In this document: one piece after another, positions 8,055-17,012 of the stretch
Position numbering within the stretch: the first letter of the stretch is position 1
Layout: each line of letters starts with the position of its first letter
Origin: Verrucomicrobiota bacterium
GTDB taxonomy: Bacteria; Verrucomicrobiota; Verrucomicrobiia; Methylacidiphilales; UBA1321
Assembly (NCBI GenBank): GCA_013286145.1
Contig: JABDGH010000015.1
Coordinates: 1,574 to 51,339, forward strand
Direction of reading: 5' to 3'
DNA: 49,766 nt
Notes under the pieces: generated by a model
Database searches by the model: none
What the model saw: the letters and a program-made list of their open reading frames with translations, nothing else
Told to the model about the DNA's origin: nothing
Translations under genes and position numbers: made by a program

Positions 8055-8645
8055 TTATTTTGCCGCGACAGGTTCGCGAAGATAAATGGGTTCAAGCGGC
8101 GGTTCCGTCACCCAACCGGAGAGTGAGTCAGGAAGAGCAAGCAAATCCCCTGCCCGTGGATGGCAACGCTGCAAAATGCCGGGAAGCGGTTCCGCACTCA
8201 CAGCGAGGGTAAATTTACTCGCATGGTCTTCGATTTCAGCCATGGGAATGAGGTAAGTCGAGCGCTCGAGTTCACCATGTTGAAAAGCGGTGCAAAAAGC
8301 TTCGCCTCTTTTGGCATCTGCGAAGACACCGAGCCGCGTGACATTTTTATGCTGCCATGCCACCGAGTAGGCGCTTGAAATTCCGACCACCGGGATTCCC
8401 TGTGCCAGCGCGATGCCCTGGGCTGCCGCAAGGCTGACGCGAATTCCCGAGAACGAGCCAGGCCCGAGGCCAACAATAATCCGGCGCAGCTTGAGACGCG
8501 GAATACCAAGACGCAGAAGCGCTGGAAACATGGAAGCGGAATGACGCTTGGGCGAAGTGAATTCCATTGTCTGGACGACCACCTTCTCGTTGCCAAGAGC
8601 GATGCTTCCCACGGATGCAGATGTTTCAAAGGCCAGGTCGAGCAT
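8055..8645 (-). CDS. tsaB: tRNA threonylcarbamoyladenosine biosynthesis protein TsaB
   Basis: This 196-residue ASKHA-fold protein is the scaffold that partners TsaD in making the universal t6A modification at tRNA position 37. The family signature is visible in LAFETSASVGSIAL at the N-terminus and in GLGPGSFSGIRVSLAAAQGIA at about 60-80. It is slightly short compared with the roughly 230 residues of the E. coli protein, with the C-terminal part most reduced. The neighbouring tsaE gene, one base away, belongs to the same pathway, which strengthens the call. TsaD and TsaC are not in the window. Confidence 0.92.
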   Translation of the reverse strand: MLDLAFETSASVGSIALGNEKVVVQTMEFTSPKRHSASMFPALLRLGIPRLKLRRIIVGLGPGSFSGIRVSLAAAQGIALAQGIPVVGISSAYSVAWQHKNVTRLGVFADAKRGEAFCTAFQHGELERSTYLIPMAEIEDHASKFTLAVSAEPLPGILQRCHPRAGDLLALPDSLSGWVTEPPLEPIYLREPVAAK

Positions 8646-8646
8646 G

Positions 8647-9060
8647 TTATTTCTTCCGGATAATCCGTTCGGTCAAGCTTGCCACTTCCAGTTCCCAATG
8701 TCGCGTTTGTGGGGGAAGAAGACCAAGGATTCGCTCAGGCCATTCGATGACCGTTACCCCTTCACTTGGGAGATATTCTTCGATTCCCAGGGTCAATGCC
8801 GCTTTTTCATCGGCGATGCGATAGAGATCGAGATGATAAATTGGCAAACGTCCGCCGCTATATTCGTGCACAATGGTAAAAGTGGGGCTGGTGACATCGC
8901 CCTGGTAGCCGAGACCACGCGCCAGTCCTTTCACAAGTTGCGTCTTGCCCGCCCCGAGCACACCGTGCAGCGCAAAGATTTCGCCGCCAACGAGATCGGC
9001 AGACCAACCTTCTGCAAAGGCTTGAGCGGCCTCAGCGTTGTTTAAAATGATCAAAGCCAT
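8647..9060 (-). CDS. tsaE: tRNA threonylcarbamoyladenosine biosynthesis ATPase TsaE
   Basis: This is the P-loop ATPase of the t6A pathway. Walker A reads HGVLGAGKTQLVKGLARGLG and is followed by the family's VTSPTFTIVHEY and IYHLDLYRI segments and by VIEWPERI near the C-terminus. I start it at ATG 9060 (137 residues, MALIILNN). An upstream start at 9132 would add 24 residues unlike the family and overlap thiL by about 100 bases; the chosen start overlaps thiL by 29. No strong Shine-Dalgarno is visible, consistent with translational coupling to thiL. Confidence 0.92.
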   Translation of the reverse strand: MALIILNNAEAAQAFAEGWSADLVGGEIFALHGVLGAGKTQLVKGLARGLGYQGDVTSPTFTIVHEYSGGRLPIYHLDLYRIADEKAALTLGIEEYLPSEGVTVIEWPERILGLLPPQTRHWELEVASLTERIIRKK

Positions 9061-9970
9061 GGGCAAATTCGGGCTTCGCCGATTTTTTCCGGCTGGGCCG
9101 TACAACACCAATACAATGCAAGGGAGTGGCAAATGGCCACTTCTTTTTTAAAGTTTTTACGTGAGAAGGTGCGGTGGTGAATAGAAGCTCATAATCTTCT
9201 CCATCATTAAAGGCCATTTTCACCGTCGCACCACGCGCAAGGGGAATCGCTGCGTGATCGAGGTGAAAATCGACGTGCGAAGCCCTGGCGAGACGGGGCA
9301 AATCGGCGCCCAGGCCATCGCTCAAGTCCATAAGTGAGGAGGCCATTTTGTGTTGAGCGAGCCATTTACCTTCCGCCAATCGAGGTTCAAAAACGAGGTG
9401 GCGGCGAACTTGGGTTGCACCGAGCCTACCCGTAACAAAAATCATGTCTCCGACTTTTGCGCCGGATCTCAATACAGGCCGATAGCCGCGACATTCGCCG
9501 AGGAGGGCGACATTGAGAAAAAGCTGTCGTGCCCGCGTAGTTTCTCCACCGACGAGATTAACTCCATGGTGATTTGCCACCCGCTCGATGCCACGATAGA
9601 TCGCACGCAGTCGTCGCACCGATTCAGTTGCCGGAAGGCCCAGGGTGATAACCGCCGCCAAAGGCGAAGCCCCCATCGCCGCGAGATCACTGAGCGCGCG
9701 CGCCAAAGCTTTGCGGCCAATCCATTCCGGTTTTGTTTGCCTGGAAAAATGAACGCCCTCCACCACAGCATCGGTCTTAAAGAGTAAGAAATGATTTTTT
9801 TGATCGCCTCGCAACACAGCGCAATCGTCTCCGACTCCCACGAGAACCCGCGAGGCATCGGTCTTCCAATGTCTCGTTAAGAGATGCAGCAGGCCGTTTT
9901 CACCCAGCGCGGAAAGAGAATCGCTCTTTACACGGGATGAATGGAGACGTGAGGCAGACATTTCAACCAT
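9032..9970 (-). CDS. thiL: Thiamine-monophosphate kinase
   Basis: This 312-residue enzyme phosphorylates thiamine monophosphate to thiamine diphosphate, the active cofactor. It has the PurM-like fold motifs of ThiL: the N-terminal SLSALGENGLLHLLTR, the magnesium aspartates in GVGDDCAVL and FKTDAVVEGVHF, SDLAAMGASPLAAV, and LMDLSDGLGADL near residue 215. The start overlaps the CPBP gene stop by 8 bases; a second Met four codons in (9958) is equally possible. No other thiamine gene is nearby, and I see no TPP riboswitch. Confidence 0.94.
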   Translation of the reverse strand: MVEMSASRLHSSRVKSDSLSALGENGLLHLLTRHWKTDASRVLVGVGDDCAVLRGDQKNHFLLFKTDAVVEGVHFSRQTKPEWIGRKALARALSDLAAMGASPLAAVITLGLPATESVRRLRAIYRGIERVANHHGVNLVGGETTRARQLFLNVALLGECRGYRPVLRSGAKVGDMIFVTGRLGATQVRRHLVFEPRLAEGKWLAQHKMASSLMDLSDGLGADLPRLARASHVDFHLDHAAIPLARGATVKMAFNDGEDYELLFTTAPSHVKTLKKKWPFATPLHCIGVVRPSRKKSAKPEFAHGFDHFKQR

Positions 9971-10760
9971 TCCCTTTTTCCAGAAGCAGGTTCAGGCCGC
10001 TAATCAAATTAAAGCAGCCATGAATGCCGATAGGCAGAAGAAGTGACCCGGTATGCTGGTAGGCAATGCCGAGGACGATGCCGAGAAACCAAAGCGGAAT
10101 GGCGGAGTCCAGGTTCGCATGGGCCAGGGCAAAGACACCAGCACTGAGGAGAATGGCAACCAGGGTGGATGTGTATTTTTTTAAAAAGGTGAGAAGAAAG
10201 CCACGGAAAAAAAGCTCTTCGATCAAGGGCGATATCAATACGGCTTGAATCATAAAGCCAAAAATTTCCCTTGGTTGATTTAACTGCTTAAAAATTTCAA
10301 CCGATTGCTGTTCCGGATGAGGCATGTGAATCGCGTTCAAGATTTTCTCGACCACGGTGGAAAGAGGCACCTCAATAAAAATAACCGCGCCGCAGACCAG
10401 CACGCTCCACGCTATCGCCCTGGATACTGGCATTCTCCCCAGCCCGAATTGCTCCACGGCAGTTCGTCCGTTAAGAGTCATCAAGAGTACAATCCCCATT
10501 ACCACCAGAACCATGTAAAGAGGCTGTTGGAGATAAAGCAGGATCATGACGCCTAAAAACAAAAGCCAGCCTCCAACATCCGGAATCACAAAAGGCACCG
10601 GCGGATTTTCGCTATGGATGAGTTGCCCCAAGCGGAACTGAGTCGCAACGTAACCAGCAACGCGAAGAAAACTCAGCAAGACGTAAACCATGAACAACGC
10701 CTCGAGAATCTGAAGCTCCCTATGTTTGAAGTAGGCCAATGTTAGGGCAAGAAAGTTCAT
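9963..10760 (-). CDS. CPBP family intramembrane glutamic endopeptidase
   Basis: This 265-residue, mostly hydrophobic protein has about seven or eight predicted membrane helices. The CPBP/Abi signature is present: EELFFRGFL (motif 1, catalytic glutamates), FALAHANLD (motif 2) and IGIHGCFNL (motif 3). The family includes the Rce1 CAAX prenyl protease and many bacterial proteins of unknown substrate. Rce1 knowledge supports a glutamate-dependent intramembrane protease, but the substrate cannot be read from the sequence. It sits between metG and thiL in a tightly packed run. Confidence 0.88.
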   Translation of the reverse strand: MNFLALTLAYFKHRELQILEALFMVYVLLSFLRVAGYVATQFRLGQLIHSENPPVPFVIPDVGGWLLFLGVMILLYLQQPLYMVLVVMGIVLLMTLNGRTAVEQFGLGRMPVSRAIAWSVLVCGAVIFIEVPLSTVVEKILNAIHMPHPEQQSVEIFKQLNQPREIFGFMIQAVLISPLIEELFFRGFLLTFLKKYTSTLVAILLSAGVFALAHANLDSAIPLWFLGIVLGIAYQHTGSLLLPIGIHGCFNLISGLNLLLEKGNG

Positions 10761-10777
10761 GACCTTGAACGCTGAAC

Positions 10778-12316
10778 TTAAGTTCCGGCCTGGGGCTTTT
10801 CCTCGAAGGGTGGGAAGAGAACCTCGGGTTTGCCAATAACATGGCCGTGAAGGGAGTTGCCAAAAAGAGCTTCCTCCAATTTAACGGGACCAAGGGGAAG
10901 TTGTAATTGGGCGCGTATTTTTTTCGCCGTAAATGGCAATGCCGCCTCGATCAGGACAGAAAGGCGCCTGATGGTCTCTGCCAAGTGGCCAAGGACGGCA
11001 TCCAAGCGCTTGGCCTGGGTTGGATCTTTGGCCAGCTTGAAGGGAGCCGTCTCTTCAACATACTCATTGGCTCGTGCCACGAGATTCCAAATGGCTTGAA
11101 GCGCCAGATGCGGTGCAAATTCATCCACGGCACGACGATATTCCTCAACGACTGCATCCGAGCGCAAAGCGGTATCAGCCGGAGTAATGTGAAAACCATC
11201 GTAGCTTGGAATCTTGCCATCCCTGTAACGCCCGATCATGGAAAGGGTGCGCTGGACAAGGTTCCCTAATTTTTTACCAAGATCACCCGTGTAGCGCGTG
11301 TCGAAACGCTCATCGGAAAAATCGGCATCCTGCCCTAGAACCATCTCGCGCAGGACAAAATAGCGCAGGACGTCGGGACCAAATTTTTCCACGTAAGGCA
11401 CCGGATCAACCAATGACTTCGCATCTGATTTGCTGATCTTCGCCCCGCTATTGGTCCAAAAACCGTGCACGAGCAAATGTTTGGGTAATGCCTGGTCGAG
11501 CGCGAAAAGCATGATGGGCCAATATACGCCATGGGCGGGAATGAGAATGTCCTTCCCGATGATCTGCAAGTCAGGTGGCCAGTACAGCGTCCCTTTTATC
11601 GAGGCAAATGAGTAATAGTTTACCAGCGCATCGAACCAGACATAGGTGACGTAATCCTCATTGAAAGGTAACGGAATGCCCCAGCTCAGGCGGCTCTTCG
11701 GACGCGAGATGCACAAATCAGCCAGCGGTTCCGTCAACGCACCTAACAGCTCCTTGCGGCGGAAGGTCGGCACAACAAACTCGGGATTTTCCTCTAGATG
11801 CTTCAGCAAACGCTGGCGGTAAGGCTCAAGTCGGAAATAGTAATTGGGTTCCTTGGTTTGAATCACCTCGCCAAAAATCTCGGGCCACTGCCCATCGACT
11901 TTGTCTTTTTCGGTAACGAACTGTTCCTGCCGGATGCTGTAATAACCTTCATATTCCTGAAAAAAAATCTCGCCCTTGTCGTGAAGCCGTTGCAACCACT
12001 CACGCACAATCGTTTTGTGGTGCGCATCGGTAGTGCGAACGAAGTGAGACGCCTTCACACCCAGGCTTTCATGCAGACGCTGAAAACGCGCGCTCATCTC
12101 ATCGCAGAACAACTGCGGCTCGATACCTTCCTTTTGTGCCGATTGTTGCACCTTCTGCCCATGCTCATCGACGCCGGTAAGAAAAAGCACGTCGCTGCCC
12201 AGGCTCTGCTGATGACGCGCAAAGAAATCGGCCAGCACCTTCTCGTAAGCGTGCCCCAGGTGGGGGGCGCTATTCACATAGTCAATGGCTGTGGTAAGAA
12301 AATAAGCGCCGGACAT
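10778..12316 (-). CDS. metG: Methionyl-tRNA synthetase (short form)
   Basis: This 512-residue class I synthetase charges tRNA-Met. The HIGH motif appears as PHLGH (residues 18-22) and the KMSKS motif as KISKS (near 300). The alpha-helical anticodon-binding domain fills the C-terminal third; the optional C-terminal tRNA-binding (dimerisation) domain is absent, matching the short form of the enzyme. In the connective region the usual zinc-binding cysteines are missing: the segment reads GYYSIRQEQFVTEKD, as in zinc-free MetRS subtypes. It is the second gene of the minus-strand run that continues through alr. Confidence 0.96.
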   Translation of the reverse strand: MSGAYFLTTAIDYVNSAPHLGHAYEKVLADFFARHQQSLGSDVLFLTGVDEHGQKVQQSAQKEGIEPQLFCDEMSARFQRLHESLGVKASHFVRTTDAHHKTIVREWLQRLHDKGEIFFQEYEGYYSIRQEQFVTEKDKVDGQWPEIFGEVIQTKEPNYYFRLEPYRQRLLKHLEENPEFVVPTFRRKELLGALTEPLADLCISRPKSRLSWGIPLPFNEDYVTYVWFDALVNYYSFASIKGTLYWPPDLQIIGKDILIPAHGVYWPIMLFALDQALPKHLLVHGFWTNSGAKISKSDAKSLVDPVPYVEKFGPDVLRYFVLREMVLGQDADFSDERFDTRYTGDLGKKLGNLVQRTLSMIGRYRDGKIPSYDGFHITPADTALRSDAVVEEYRRAVDEFAPHLALQAIWNLVARANEYVEETAPFKLAKDPTQAKRLDAVLGHLAETIRRLSVLIEAALPFTAKKIRAQLQLPLGPVKLEEALFGNSLHGHVIGKPEVLFPPFEEKPQAGT

Positions 12317-12393
12317 GGCAAGACTCTACGCAACTACCTTTTCAATCGCCAGAGAGATATTGTCGATACCCGGAAGCCGGTCGTCCGCAGCTT

Positions 12394-13482
12394 TTATATA
12401 ATCTCGAGATAATCGCGCGATGGCAGTTTCGGAAAAGGCCGTGACGGCAATGTTTGATACCAGTAGGCCACCGACGCGATGTCGTCCTGCAACGGCAGAA
12501 AACGCCCTTCGCTTCGCCAGCCGAGTGCCTGGATGGTCACCCGCAAATCCTTTTTAAACCGGATGGGATCCATGATGTGCCAGCGATAAAGTCCGAATCG
12601 CATTTGTGATTCGTAAAGGCTATCCGGACGAATGACCTGGGGCATCCCTGCGTAAGGCGTGGTGAACTCCTGGTACTGCTTGGTAACCTTATTTTCAAAA
12701 TTATAGGAACCACAGAAGTAATCCTCGGTGCCTGTTCCGCAGATGGTCGGAAATTTCTTGTCGCCATCCATGAAGAACTTGATTTCGCCCTCGCCCCACC
12801 AGCCCTTGTTATTCACGCCCCAACACATATAAGTCCCCACAAAGTGCCCCTTGCCTTTCACGCCATCGAGGATCACGTAGTCCTGCTTATAGGGTAAAGG
12901 ATTGGTGCGACGGAATTGGGCATGAAAATAAGCCGCATCATCGGGAATCGGCTGAAGGGCGTAGTTGACCTGATAAAATAGGGTCATCTCATCAGTTCCG
13001 ATATTTTCGCAGGTAATCCGGCAGCGACGCTTAAAAGGCATCGGCCAGTAACAGTTGAAGGCATTTCCCGGGTTGACGCAGACAGCAAGAGAGGAAACCT
13101 GAGCATAGTTTCCCCAGCCACAGGCAAAAAAATCACCTACTGGACACTCCACGGAAGGATGATCCGAGCCGTCCCAATAGATTCGAATAATTGAATAACG
13201 CCAGTTTCCCGTGGGTGTCATCCAGATTTGCTGGATCAAGCCCGGCCCCTTGATATCGGCTATCTCAAAAGTTTTGCCACCCGCAATCCTGACGCAGGGA
13301 GAAACTTTCCAGCCCTGGCCGAGATCGCGTGCTGGATGCATCGAACCTTTTTTGGGAGTGGCCATGCCCCCCTTCCCCTTTTCGCCCTTGAAATTTTCAG
13401 GGCTGATCGAACGTGTTTCCGCTTCGCTTAAAAAATGAAGGGATCCCAAAGAAAGTCCCAGACTACCGATTGAGTTTGTCAT
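12394..13482 (-). CDS. DUF2961 protein, GH172-like glycoside hydrolase
   Basis: About 362 residues from ATG 13482; a TTG at 13518 would add 12 residues. The sequence matches DUF2961, the domain now classed as glycoside hydrolase family 172, which includes difructose-dianhydride- and arabinofuranoside-acting enzymes. Recognisable segments are GPGLIQQIWMTPTGNWRYS, WGNYAQVSSLAVCVNPG, GWWGEGEIKFFMDGD and the strongly conserved GTGTEDYFCGSYNF. The two acidic catalytic residues of the family probably lie in the last two motifs (inference). The N-terminus (residues 1-40) is not a clear signal peptide, so location is uncertain. The substrate cannot be predicted. It precedes metG by 77 bases on the same strand. 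Confidence 0.82.
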   Translation of the reverse strand: MTNSIGSLGLSLGSLHFLSEAETRSISPENFKGEKGKGGMATPKKGSMHPARDLGQGWKVSPCVRIAGGKTFEIADIKGPGLIQQIWMTPTGNWRYSIIRIYWDGSDHPSVECPVGDFFACGWGNYAQVSSLAVCVNPGNAFNCYWPMPFKRRCRITCENIGTDEMTLFYQVNYALQPIPDDAAYFHAQFRRTNPLPYKQDYVILDGVKGKGHFVGTYMCWGVNNKGWWGEGEIKFFMDGDKKFPTICGTGTEDYFCGSYNFENKVTKQYQEFTTPYAGMPQVIRPDSLYESQMRFGLYRWHIMDPIRFKKDLRVTIQALGWRSEGRFLPLQDDIASVAYWYQTLPSRPFPKLPSRDYLEII

Positions 13483-13567
13483 GCTACGAGCATTAACATT
13501 CCTCTTTAATCCATGCAACGAATTCTCCGTTCAGGTAACGTCTTAGTTTGCCAGAAATTGTAGAACC

Positions 13568-13700
13568 GTCATTCCGAGCGAAGTCGAGGAATCGGTATTT
13601 GCTCCCCGCGTCTTGCTTTTTCAAGCCGATTCCTCAACTTCGCCTCGGACAGATCTTTCGCCCAGCCACCCTTTTCCGGCTCGGCTCCGTTCGGAATGAC
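13568..13700. repeat. Intergenic repeat element, GTCATYCYGAGC-bounded (copy 3)
   Basis: Begins GTCATTCCGAGCGAAGTCG and ends with the inverted GTTCGGAATGAC. An internal inverted pair GAGGAATCGG / CCGATTCCTC is also visible. It lies in the gap between the DUF2961 start and the LysR stop; no gene was seen in this gap. Confidence 0.75.
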
Positions 13701-13722
13701 ACCTTGGTTACGGCCACAATAA

Positions 13723-14670
13723 TCAAATCAAGACACTCTCTTTTAGATGCCCTGATGCTGGCCCGGAAATAAGCAAAGCGTCCGCTGGATCGGGAGATTC
13801 CTTGAGCGTCTTGAGAAACCGCTTCATCGCCGGCGAAAAAACACGGCCGGTCTTGTAGATGATTCCCAGCGGACGGTAATAAGGCCGTCCCTTGAATTCC
13901 ACCGCCACAAGCGTGCCATTCTGCACCTCCTGCTCAACGGTCACGCGGGGAACAATCGAAACGCCCGCGCCAATTTCCACCGCGCGCTTTACCGTTTCGA
14001 TATTGTCGAACTCCATGACCGGATTCACTTCCATGCCTGCTTCACGAAAGATTTTATCAACCGCCTTGCGCGTCGGAATATCGGGTTCAAAACCGATGAA
14101 TTTCTCCTTCTTTAATCTTTCCACCTCGATTTCATCCAGTTTCGCCAAATCGTGAGTGGGAACGCAAATGACCACGAGTCTATCCTTGCGGAAAGGCTCG
14201 ACCTTGAGTGTCTTTTTCTGAACCGGAAACGCCACCAGGCCAATATCGCTCGTACCGTCAATTACTTCGTCATAGACTTGGTTGGAACGGCGATATTCGA
14301 CGTGCACGTTGACTCCGGGAAACTCGCGTAAAAATTTCTTCAGGTAAGGAGGAAGTTCATGTAGTCCGATGCTGTAAACCGTGCTTAGTCGTATGGTTCC
14401 GGAGACGATATTGCGCATCTCCGAGAGCTGGTGCTGAAGCGAGTCAAACTTGAAAACAATCTGCTTGCTGACCTCGTACAGCAACTCCCCTTCCTGGGTA
14501 AGACCAAACCGCTTGTTATTGCGCTCGATGAGTGGAACCTGGAACCGCTCTTCCATGGCCCGGATTTGTTGACTGACAGCCGACTGGGTGATGAAGTTAA
14601 GTGAGGCAGCCTTGCTAAAGCTGCGCGACTCCACAAGATCCCGGAAAACCTTAAAAGACTCTACTTGCAC
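13723..14670 (-). CDS. LysR-family transcriptional regulator
   Basis: From a GTG at 14670 the protein is 315 residues, the usual LysR length. The winged helix-turn-helix is at 1-60 (VESFKVFRDLVESRSFSKAA, then FITQSAVSQQIRAMEERF). The periplasmic-binding-like effector domain runs from about 90 to 295 (IRLSTVYSIGLHELPPYL; MEFDNIETVKRAVEIGAGVS). It resembles CysB/CysL/CbbR-type members. A much longer open frame (ATG 14997) exists, but its extra 109 residues are unlike any LysR and overlap the divergent yggS gene, so I reject that start. It is divergent from yggS with 84 bases between, so it may regulate yggS, itself, or distant genes; the effector is unknown. Confidence 0.9.
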   Translation of the reverse strand: MQVESFKVFRDLVESRSFSKAASLNFITQSAVSQQIRAMEERFQVPLIERNNKRFGLTQEGELLYEVSKQIVFKFDSLQHQLSEMRNIVSGTIRLSTVYSIGLHELPPYLKKFLREFPGVNVHVEYRRSNQVYDEVIDGTSDIGLVAFPVQKKTLKVEPFRKDRLVVICVPTHDLAKLDEIEVERLKKEKFIGFEPDIPTRKAVDKIFREAGMEVNPVMEFDNIETVKRAVEIGAGVSIVPRVTVEQEVQNGTLVAVEFKGRPYYRPLGIIYKTGRVFSPAMKRFLKTLKESPDPADALLISGPASGHLKESVLI

Positions 14671-14680
14671 AACGAGCACT

Positions 14681-14690
14681 ATAAGCTTAT
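14681..14690. promoter_or_regulatory. Candidate LysR operator (palindrome)
   Basis: ATAAGCTTAT is a perfect 10-base palindrome in the LysR/yggS intergenic region, 10 bases upstream of the LysR GTG. LysR proteins often bind short A/T-flanked dyads in such divergent promoters. A 10-base palindrome can arise by chance, so this is only a candidate. Confidence 0.3.
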
Positions 14691-14754
14691 CTAATGTACC
14701 GTCAATGGTTTTGATGGGAATGACAGTCTCTAAATTTGGCGATAGCCTTTCCTG

Positions 14755-15483
14755 ATGGAAGATATTCCAACACGTTTTGACCGCATTCAAAATCTCATCC
14801 GTGAGGCTGCGCAACGGGCTGGGCGCAATCCTGCTGAAGTCGAACTTCTCGCGGTTAGTAAAACCCAACCCACGGAAATTATCCAACAGGCCATGCGGGC
14901 GGGTATCATGCGCTTTGGCGAAAACAAGGTGCAGGAAGCACGTGGAAAAATCGAGACGCTGGGGCGCGGAATCTGGCATTTGATCGGTCACCTCCAAACC
15001 AACAAGGCCAAGGATGCGGTGCGTCTATTCGACTCTATCGACTCGGTGGATCGGAATGAACTTGCCAGGGAAATCGCCCACCGTGCCGAGGTCATCGGTA
15101 AAATCCAGAACGTGCTCCTGCAAGTCAACATTGCCGGTGAAAGCACCAAATTCGGCTGTGCACCCGATGCAGCGCGTGGGCTGGCCGAGGAAATCAATGC
15201 CCTGCCGCGCCTGAGCCTTCGCGGTCTGATGGCCATCGCCCCCTATTCTCCCGAACCTGAGAAATCGCGCCCACATTTCGCTGGGCTGCGGGAATTGCGC
15301 GATAAACTCCAGATGGAAACCGGCTTGCAGTTGCCTGTGCTTTCCATGGGCATGAGCGGCGATTTTGCCGTCGCCATTGAGGAAGGGAGCACCTCTGTGC
15401 GAATCGGAACGGCACTCTTCGGCGAACGGCTTACCCTCAAGCAACGCCGCCCGGAAGATCCAAGTTTTACGGAATCAACCTGA
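14755..15483 (+). CDS. yggS: YggS family pyridoxal-phosphate homeostasis protein
   Basis: This 242-residue protein has the fold type III barrel of the YggS/PROSC family, which binds PLP without known catalytic turnover and buffers vitamin B6 pools. The PLP lysine is in LLAVSKTQP (Lys36). Family landmarks follow in order: RFGENKVQEA, WHLIGHLQTNKAK, LLQVNIAGESTKFG, LMAIAPYSPEPE, LSMGMSGDFAVAIEEGST and VRIGTALFGER. The start ATG at 14755 is well placed. It is divergent from the LysR gene and followed 12 bases later by a GNAT gene that probably shares its transcript. Confidence 0.95.
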   Translation: MEDIPTRFDRIQNLIREAAQRAGRNPAEVELLAVSKTQPTEIIQQAMRAGIMRFGENKVQEARGKIETLGRGIWHLIGHLQTNKAKDAVRLFDSIDSVDRNELAREIAHRAEVIGKIQNVLLQVNIAGESTKFGCAPDAARGLAEEINALPRLSLRGLMAIAPYSPEPEKSRPHFAGLRELRDKLQMETGLQLPVLSMGMSGDFAVAIEEGSTSVRIGTALFGERLTLKQRRPEDPSFTEST

Positions 15484-15495
15484 TCAAGCTCTACC

Positions 15496-16047
15496 ATGCG
15501 TATCGATCTCAATCATCCTGACAGCTTTTATCTCAGTTCTGTTCAGAACGGTGATCAGGCAGCCTACGTGGAGCATTTCCGGGACAAAGACACCACGGAT
15601 TGTTTACTCAAAATCCCCTATCCTTACACGGAAGATGATGCGGAAAAATGGGTGAGGGTTTGCCTCGAGGCTACCCTTAAGCAACCCCATGAAACGAACT
15701 TTGCGTTACGCCGCTCGGATGGATTTTTAATAGGTGGGGCGGGACTTGTGTTGAATGGGGGTGCTGCCGAACACCGCGCTGAACTCGGGTATTGGGTGTC
15801 AAAAGATTATCGAGGGCGCGGGCTGGCGACAGCGATAACTCGCGTCATGGTACGCCATGCTTTTCAAAGTCTCGGGCTTCAACGCATAGAGGCACTTACG
15901 TTTTCTCAAAATCTGATTTCGCAGCGGGTTTTGGAAAAAGCAGGCTTCAAACTTGAGGGACTTTTGCAAGGTTACCACATTAAAAATGGAATCCTTCAAG
16001 ATGCCTGCATGTATGGATTGCTCAAAACCGATACATCTGAGTCCTAG
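15496..16047 (+). CDS. GNAT family N-acetyltransferase, RimJ/RimL type
   Basis: This 183-residue protein has the acetyl-CoA binding motif A (ELGYWVSKDYRGRGLATAIT, with RGRGLA as the pyrophosphate loop) and the downstream NLISQRVLEKAGFKLEG motif typical of RimJ/RimL-like enzymes. These acetylate the alpha-amino group of ribosomal proteins or small amines; the substrate here cannot be told. It lies 12 bases after yggS on the same strand. Confidence 0.9.
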   Translation: MRIDLNHPDSFYLSSVQNGDQAAYVEHFRDKDTTDCLLKIPYPYTEDDAEKWVRVCLEATLKQPHETNFALRRSDGFLIGGAGLVLNGGAAEHRAELGYWVSKDYRGRGLATAITRVMVRHAFQSLGLQRIEALTFSQNLISQRVLEKAGFKLEGLLQGYHIKNGILQDACMYGLLKTDTSES

Positions 16048-16084
16048 ACAACCGACCCACGCTGAAGCTAATCGTTGACTGGCC

Positions 16085-16963
16085 ATGCTTACCTCCCTTC
16101 GCACCAATCTTCTCACCACCTTTGCCTTGTTTGCCGTGCTGAGCACTTCCGCAGCTCCGCCTGAAAACAAAACCCAGCCGGTCAAGACGACTCCGCCCAT
16201 TGCGGCCCCAGCTTTTCTGGATGTCGTTGCGTTCACTGTTCACATGGAGGGAGAGAATCATCCATTAGTCGTGACGATGGGGCCCAGCCTGCTGCGCGTG
16301 GATGAGCCGACCGATCGTTTGAGTGTGATTTACGATCCTCAAGCCGATTACTACATCGGGCTGGAACATAGCAATTACACCTACTGGGATTTTTCCTGGC
16401 CGAACGTGCGCGCACAGGTCGAGACATCCAAACGCTACGAAACGCGCCTACGCGATCTTAATACGGAGGGACTCAATATCTCCGCGCCATCCGCCAACAC
16501 CAATGCTCCCGGTACTTCCTCCGCGTCGGCAGATTCAGATACTTCGGGTTATGTCTGGCGACAGACCATCGATAAGAAAAAAGTGGTCGGAATGGAATGT
16601 GTCCGCTGGACGGGTGATACCGTCAGCGGCGAAACCGTTGAGGCGTGGTGTGTCAATGGCACCCTGCCCAAGATGCAAGCGGCTATGGAACGCCTGCGCG
16701 CGATCAACGAACCGATGGCGCTGGTACCGGTCCGTTCACTCGTTCCACCCCTGGTTTTCCCCATTTATGACGCACTGGTCAAAGGCGGCGTCACGCCGGT
16801 GCTGATTATCTGGGGCGGGAGCCGGGATAAAAATTCATTCGCTTTCGTGGAAGCCAAGACACGTGACGGTAAACCCAGCCTCTTTGCCATTCCGAAGAAC
16901 TACATGAAAACCACCCTCGTCACCATGGATGGCATGACCAATCCGGCTCCGCAAAAAAAATAG
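16085..16963 (+). CDS. Exported protein of unknown function
   Basis: This 292-residue protein has a signal peptide (hydrophobic 8-22, cleavage near STSAAPP). The mature part is predicted to be mostly beta strand, with a Ser/Thr/Ala-rich low-complexity insert at about 135-155 and two segments of note: YIGLEHSNYTYWDFSWPNV and KKVVGMECVRWTGDTVSGE. The second recalls outer-membrane-associated beta-rich proteins such as DUF4412, but I do not assign a family. It follows the GNAT gene by 37 bases on the same strand and converges with the gene at 17013-17975. No catalytic motif was seen. Confidence 0.7.
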   Translation: MLTSLRTNLLTTFALFAVLSTSAAPPENKTQPVKTTPPIAAPAFLDVVAFTVHMEGENHPLVVTMGPSLLRVDEPTDRLSVIYDPQADYYIGLEHSNYTYWDFSWPNVRAQVETSKRYETRLRDLNTEGLNISAPSANTNAPGTSSASADSDTSGYVWRQTIDKKKVVGMECVRWTGDTVSGETVEAWCVNGTLPKMQAAMERLRAINEPMALVPVRSLVPPLVFPIYDALVKGGVTPVLIIWGGSRDKNSFAFVEAKTRDGKPSLFAIPKNYMKTTLVTMDGMTNPAPQKK

Positions 16964-17012
16964 TCCGGCCTGTGGAATCGTTTAATGTAGCGGCGGCCTA
17001 GGATCGTCGATT

